Source of the DNA: Paenibacillus rhizovicinus
Lineage (GTDB): Bacteria > Bacillota > Bacilli > Paenibacillales > Paenibacillaceae
Reading direction: 5' to 3'
DNA: 64,000 bases
NCBI RefSeq assembly: GCF_010365285.1
Contig: NZ_CP048286.1
Span: forward strand, 3,402,001-3,466,000
The translations under genes were made by a program, and so were the position numbers. This document shows, piece by piece, positions 62,947-64,000 of this stretch; position 1 is the stretch's first letter, and the number at the start of each line of letters is the position of its first letter. The notes below the pieces were generated by a model. The model saw nothing but the letters and a program-made list of their open reading frames with translations, was not told the origin of the DNA and did no database searches.

Positions 62947-63360
62947 ACGCAATCCCTCCATTTGTTGTCGATTGTTCTCTCTATTATAACGGACGGGCTG
63001 CGATTTTTGCTGAACATTCTCCTATTCTGTCGACGATAGCCGTCAGGTCCATCGCGCTCCGGGAAGCAGTCCGATCATTCCAAATGCTTCGTATAGAACG
63101 ATTCGGCCGGCCTTCCGCGATCCGTTAATCGAGGGATATCGTGGATCCCCTCTGCACCATCAAACCTGCACCAATGCCCGCCTGCTGCGTGTTCTGACGC
63201 ACATTTCCTGAACGAAGAACTGGTCCCCAGCCACCAATACTTCCTTGCAGCCGAAAATAACCCATGGACCGCGTTCACCTCTTCGGGGACCACGCCTCTA
63301 AATTCCGAGGCTATTGTATCCACCGTCGGCCGGTGTACCCGGCTAGTCCCACGAACAACG

Positions 63361-63392
63361 CTAAGAGGAGCTGCCTAAACAGCTCCTCTTAG
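63361..63392. terminator. hairpin, possible terminator
   Basis: CTAAGAGGAGCTG-CCTAAA-CAGCTCCTCTTAG, perfect 13-bp arms; no clear T-run. It may end the reductase gene on the right (minus strand). Confidence 0.5.
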
Positions 63393-63404
63393 CGGGTCGC
63401 GATA

Positions 63405-63423
63405 TTCCCGGGAGTCCCGGGAA
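63405..63423. repeat. 19-bp perfect palindrome
   Basis: TTCCCGGGA-G-TCCCGGGAA with 9-bp arms around one G. It may be an operator or a recombination target; no clear gene partner. Confidence 0.5.
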
Positions 63424-63454
63424 TTCTCGACGAAAGTTAATTTGCGCCGCATGG

Positions 63455-63529
63455 GCACTTTTTTAGCTCGAAATCGGCCGTTTCCCCGACATGTACTGTA
63501 CGGGGTACACTTCTTCGCTCGAAATCACG
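63455..63529. repeat. two copies of a CACTT...GCTCGAAATC element
   Basis: GCACTTTTTTAGCTCGAAAT (63455) and TACACTTCTTCGCTCGAAAT (63506), followed by C and G. A related copy lies after exoA at 1121. Confidence 0.45.
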
Positions 63530-64000
63530 CTAGCGGTGCAGCGCGTACCTGTTCGCTTTGCTCACGCGGCGGACGAGTGCCGCCTCCTCTTCCGACAACG
63601 CCGGCGCGTCCGCGGCCGCGATGTTCTGCAGCAGCTGCTCGCGCGTGCGCGCCCCGGGAATGACGGTCGCAACGGCCGGATGGCCGAGCGAGTAGCGGAT
63701 CGCAAGCTGCGTTAAGTTACGCTCGGCGCTTGTCAGCTGCTGCAGCTGTCCGCGAAGCGCCGCAAGCTCCTCCAGCTCGTAGTCCGCTACCGCTTTGGAC
63801 GGTTCCCTATTGGCCGCCAACGCTCCGCTTGCCAAGGGTCCTCTTGCGATGACGCCGATTCCTTGCTCCCGAAGCAGCGGGTACACCGCTTCTTCCCCGC
63901 GCCGGTCCACGATGCTGTACGGACTCATGACGCTTGCAATGCCGGACCGCTCGACATACTCCCGAATCACGTTCGGACGAATCGAAGAGATGCCGTACGC
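63530..64000 (-). CDS. aldo/keto reductase, C-terminal part (cut by window edge)
   Basis: The C-terminal 157 codons of an aldo-keto reductase entering from the right edge. VIREYVERSGIASVMSPYSI, GIGVIARGPLASGALA and the NADPH-binding end VIPGARTREQLLQNIAAADA are typical. The catalytic tetrad would lie outside the window. It is a third aldo-keto reductase, not obviously linked to the pair at 42-44 kb. Confidence 0.9.
   Translation of the reverse strand, partial: AYGISSIRPNVIREYVERSGIASVMSPYSIVDRRGEEAVYPLLREQGIGVIARGPLASGALAANREPSKAVADYELEELAALRGQLQQLTSAERNLTQLAIRYSLGHPAVATVIPGARTREQLLQNIAAADAPALSEEEAALVRRVSKANRYALHR

Larger units (their letters stand above)
62947..63529. other. 583-bp region without a convincing gene
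   Basis: Only a weak 82-codon reading (63075-63323, minus strand) is open, without a ribosome site or family likeness. The rest holds a hairpin (63361), a 19-bp palindrome (63405) and two copies of a short CACTT...CTCGAAATC element (63455, 63506). Confidence 0.5.

Noticed and set aside
63075-63323. An 82-codon minus-strand frame
   Set aside because: No ribosome binding site or recognisable motif; composition looks non-coding.

Overview
The window looks like chromosomal DNA of a spore-forming Gram-positive bacterium of the Paenibacillaceae (Paenibacillus/Cohnella type). The reasons are a G+C content clearly above 50 percent, strong AGGAGG-type ribosome binding sites, frequent GTG/TTG starts, S-layer-homology (SLH) proteins, copper-amine-oxidase 'stalk' proteins, two Spo0A-type boxes and many small regulator/target pairs. 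I see no rRNA, tRNA, CRISPR array, complete insertion sequence or prophage. The strain cannot be named from the sequence.

Layout. 1-4.4 kb: a possible leftward gene at the edge, exoA (exonuclease III), an HD phosphohydrolase and a CYTH protein, an aminoglycoside-phosphotransferase-like kinase and an unknown protein. 4.4-6.5 kb: a truncated IphP-type phosphatase gene fused to a mosaic of short repeats, then two ankyrin-repeat genes, one with a ribbon-helix-helix N-terminus and a palindromic operator. 6.6-12.1 kb: universal stress protein, LtrA, an SRPBCC/AraC divergent pair, two DUF2306 membrane proteins, DUF2277. 12.4-15.2 kb: marR / drug exporter / flavodoxin-like operon. 15.4-22.3 kb: DUF2812-PadR pair, aroC with a divergent LysR gene, a DUF3889 protein, a Gly/His-rich protein under two TGTATACA palindromes, an esterase pseudogene, and a LysR/DapA-family divergent pair. 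22.4-25.5 kb: chemoreceptor (with Spo0A boxes) and MFS exporter.

25.8-32.9 kb: glycosyltransferase and flippase-like protein, an MFS-TetR drug-efflux operon, a DUF6492 protein and a ManC-type GDP-mannose synthase; these look like surface-glycan genes with an efflux cassette between them. 33-41 kb: VOC protein, LysM protein, two stalk-domain secreted proteins (one of clearly lower G+C with a nuclease-like fold and a seven-bladed RCC1-like propeller) flanking an ECF sigma/anti-sigma pair. 41-47 kb: VOC protein, aldo-keto reductase / epimerase / aldo-keto reductase run, histidine phosphatase, and an amino acid permease whose start appears frameshifted. 47-56 kb: SLH-anchored NagZ-type glycosidase, YflT-like stress protein, large SLH surface protein, and a BlaI/M56 (BlaR-like) pair with no beta-lactamase gene. 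56-64 kb: 2Fe-2S ferredoxin, DUF155 protein, cytochrome P450, CpsB/YwqE phosphatase, DUF3895 protein, an RsbQ / PAS-GGDEF pair, and the 3' part of an aldo-keto reductase cut by the right edge.

The most interesting items are the RsbQ-type hydrolase next to a PAS protein whose phosphatase output is replaced by GGDEF (a stress-to-c-di-GMP switch), the RHH-ankyrin regulator with its own operator, and the BlaI/M56 pair without a beta-lactamase. Family assignments are from reading the sequences, with no database search; starts were chosen from ribosome binding sites and family-typical N-termini.
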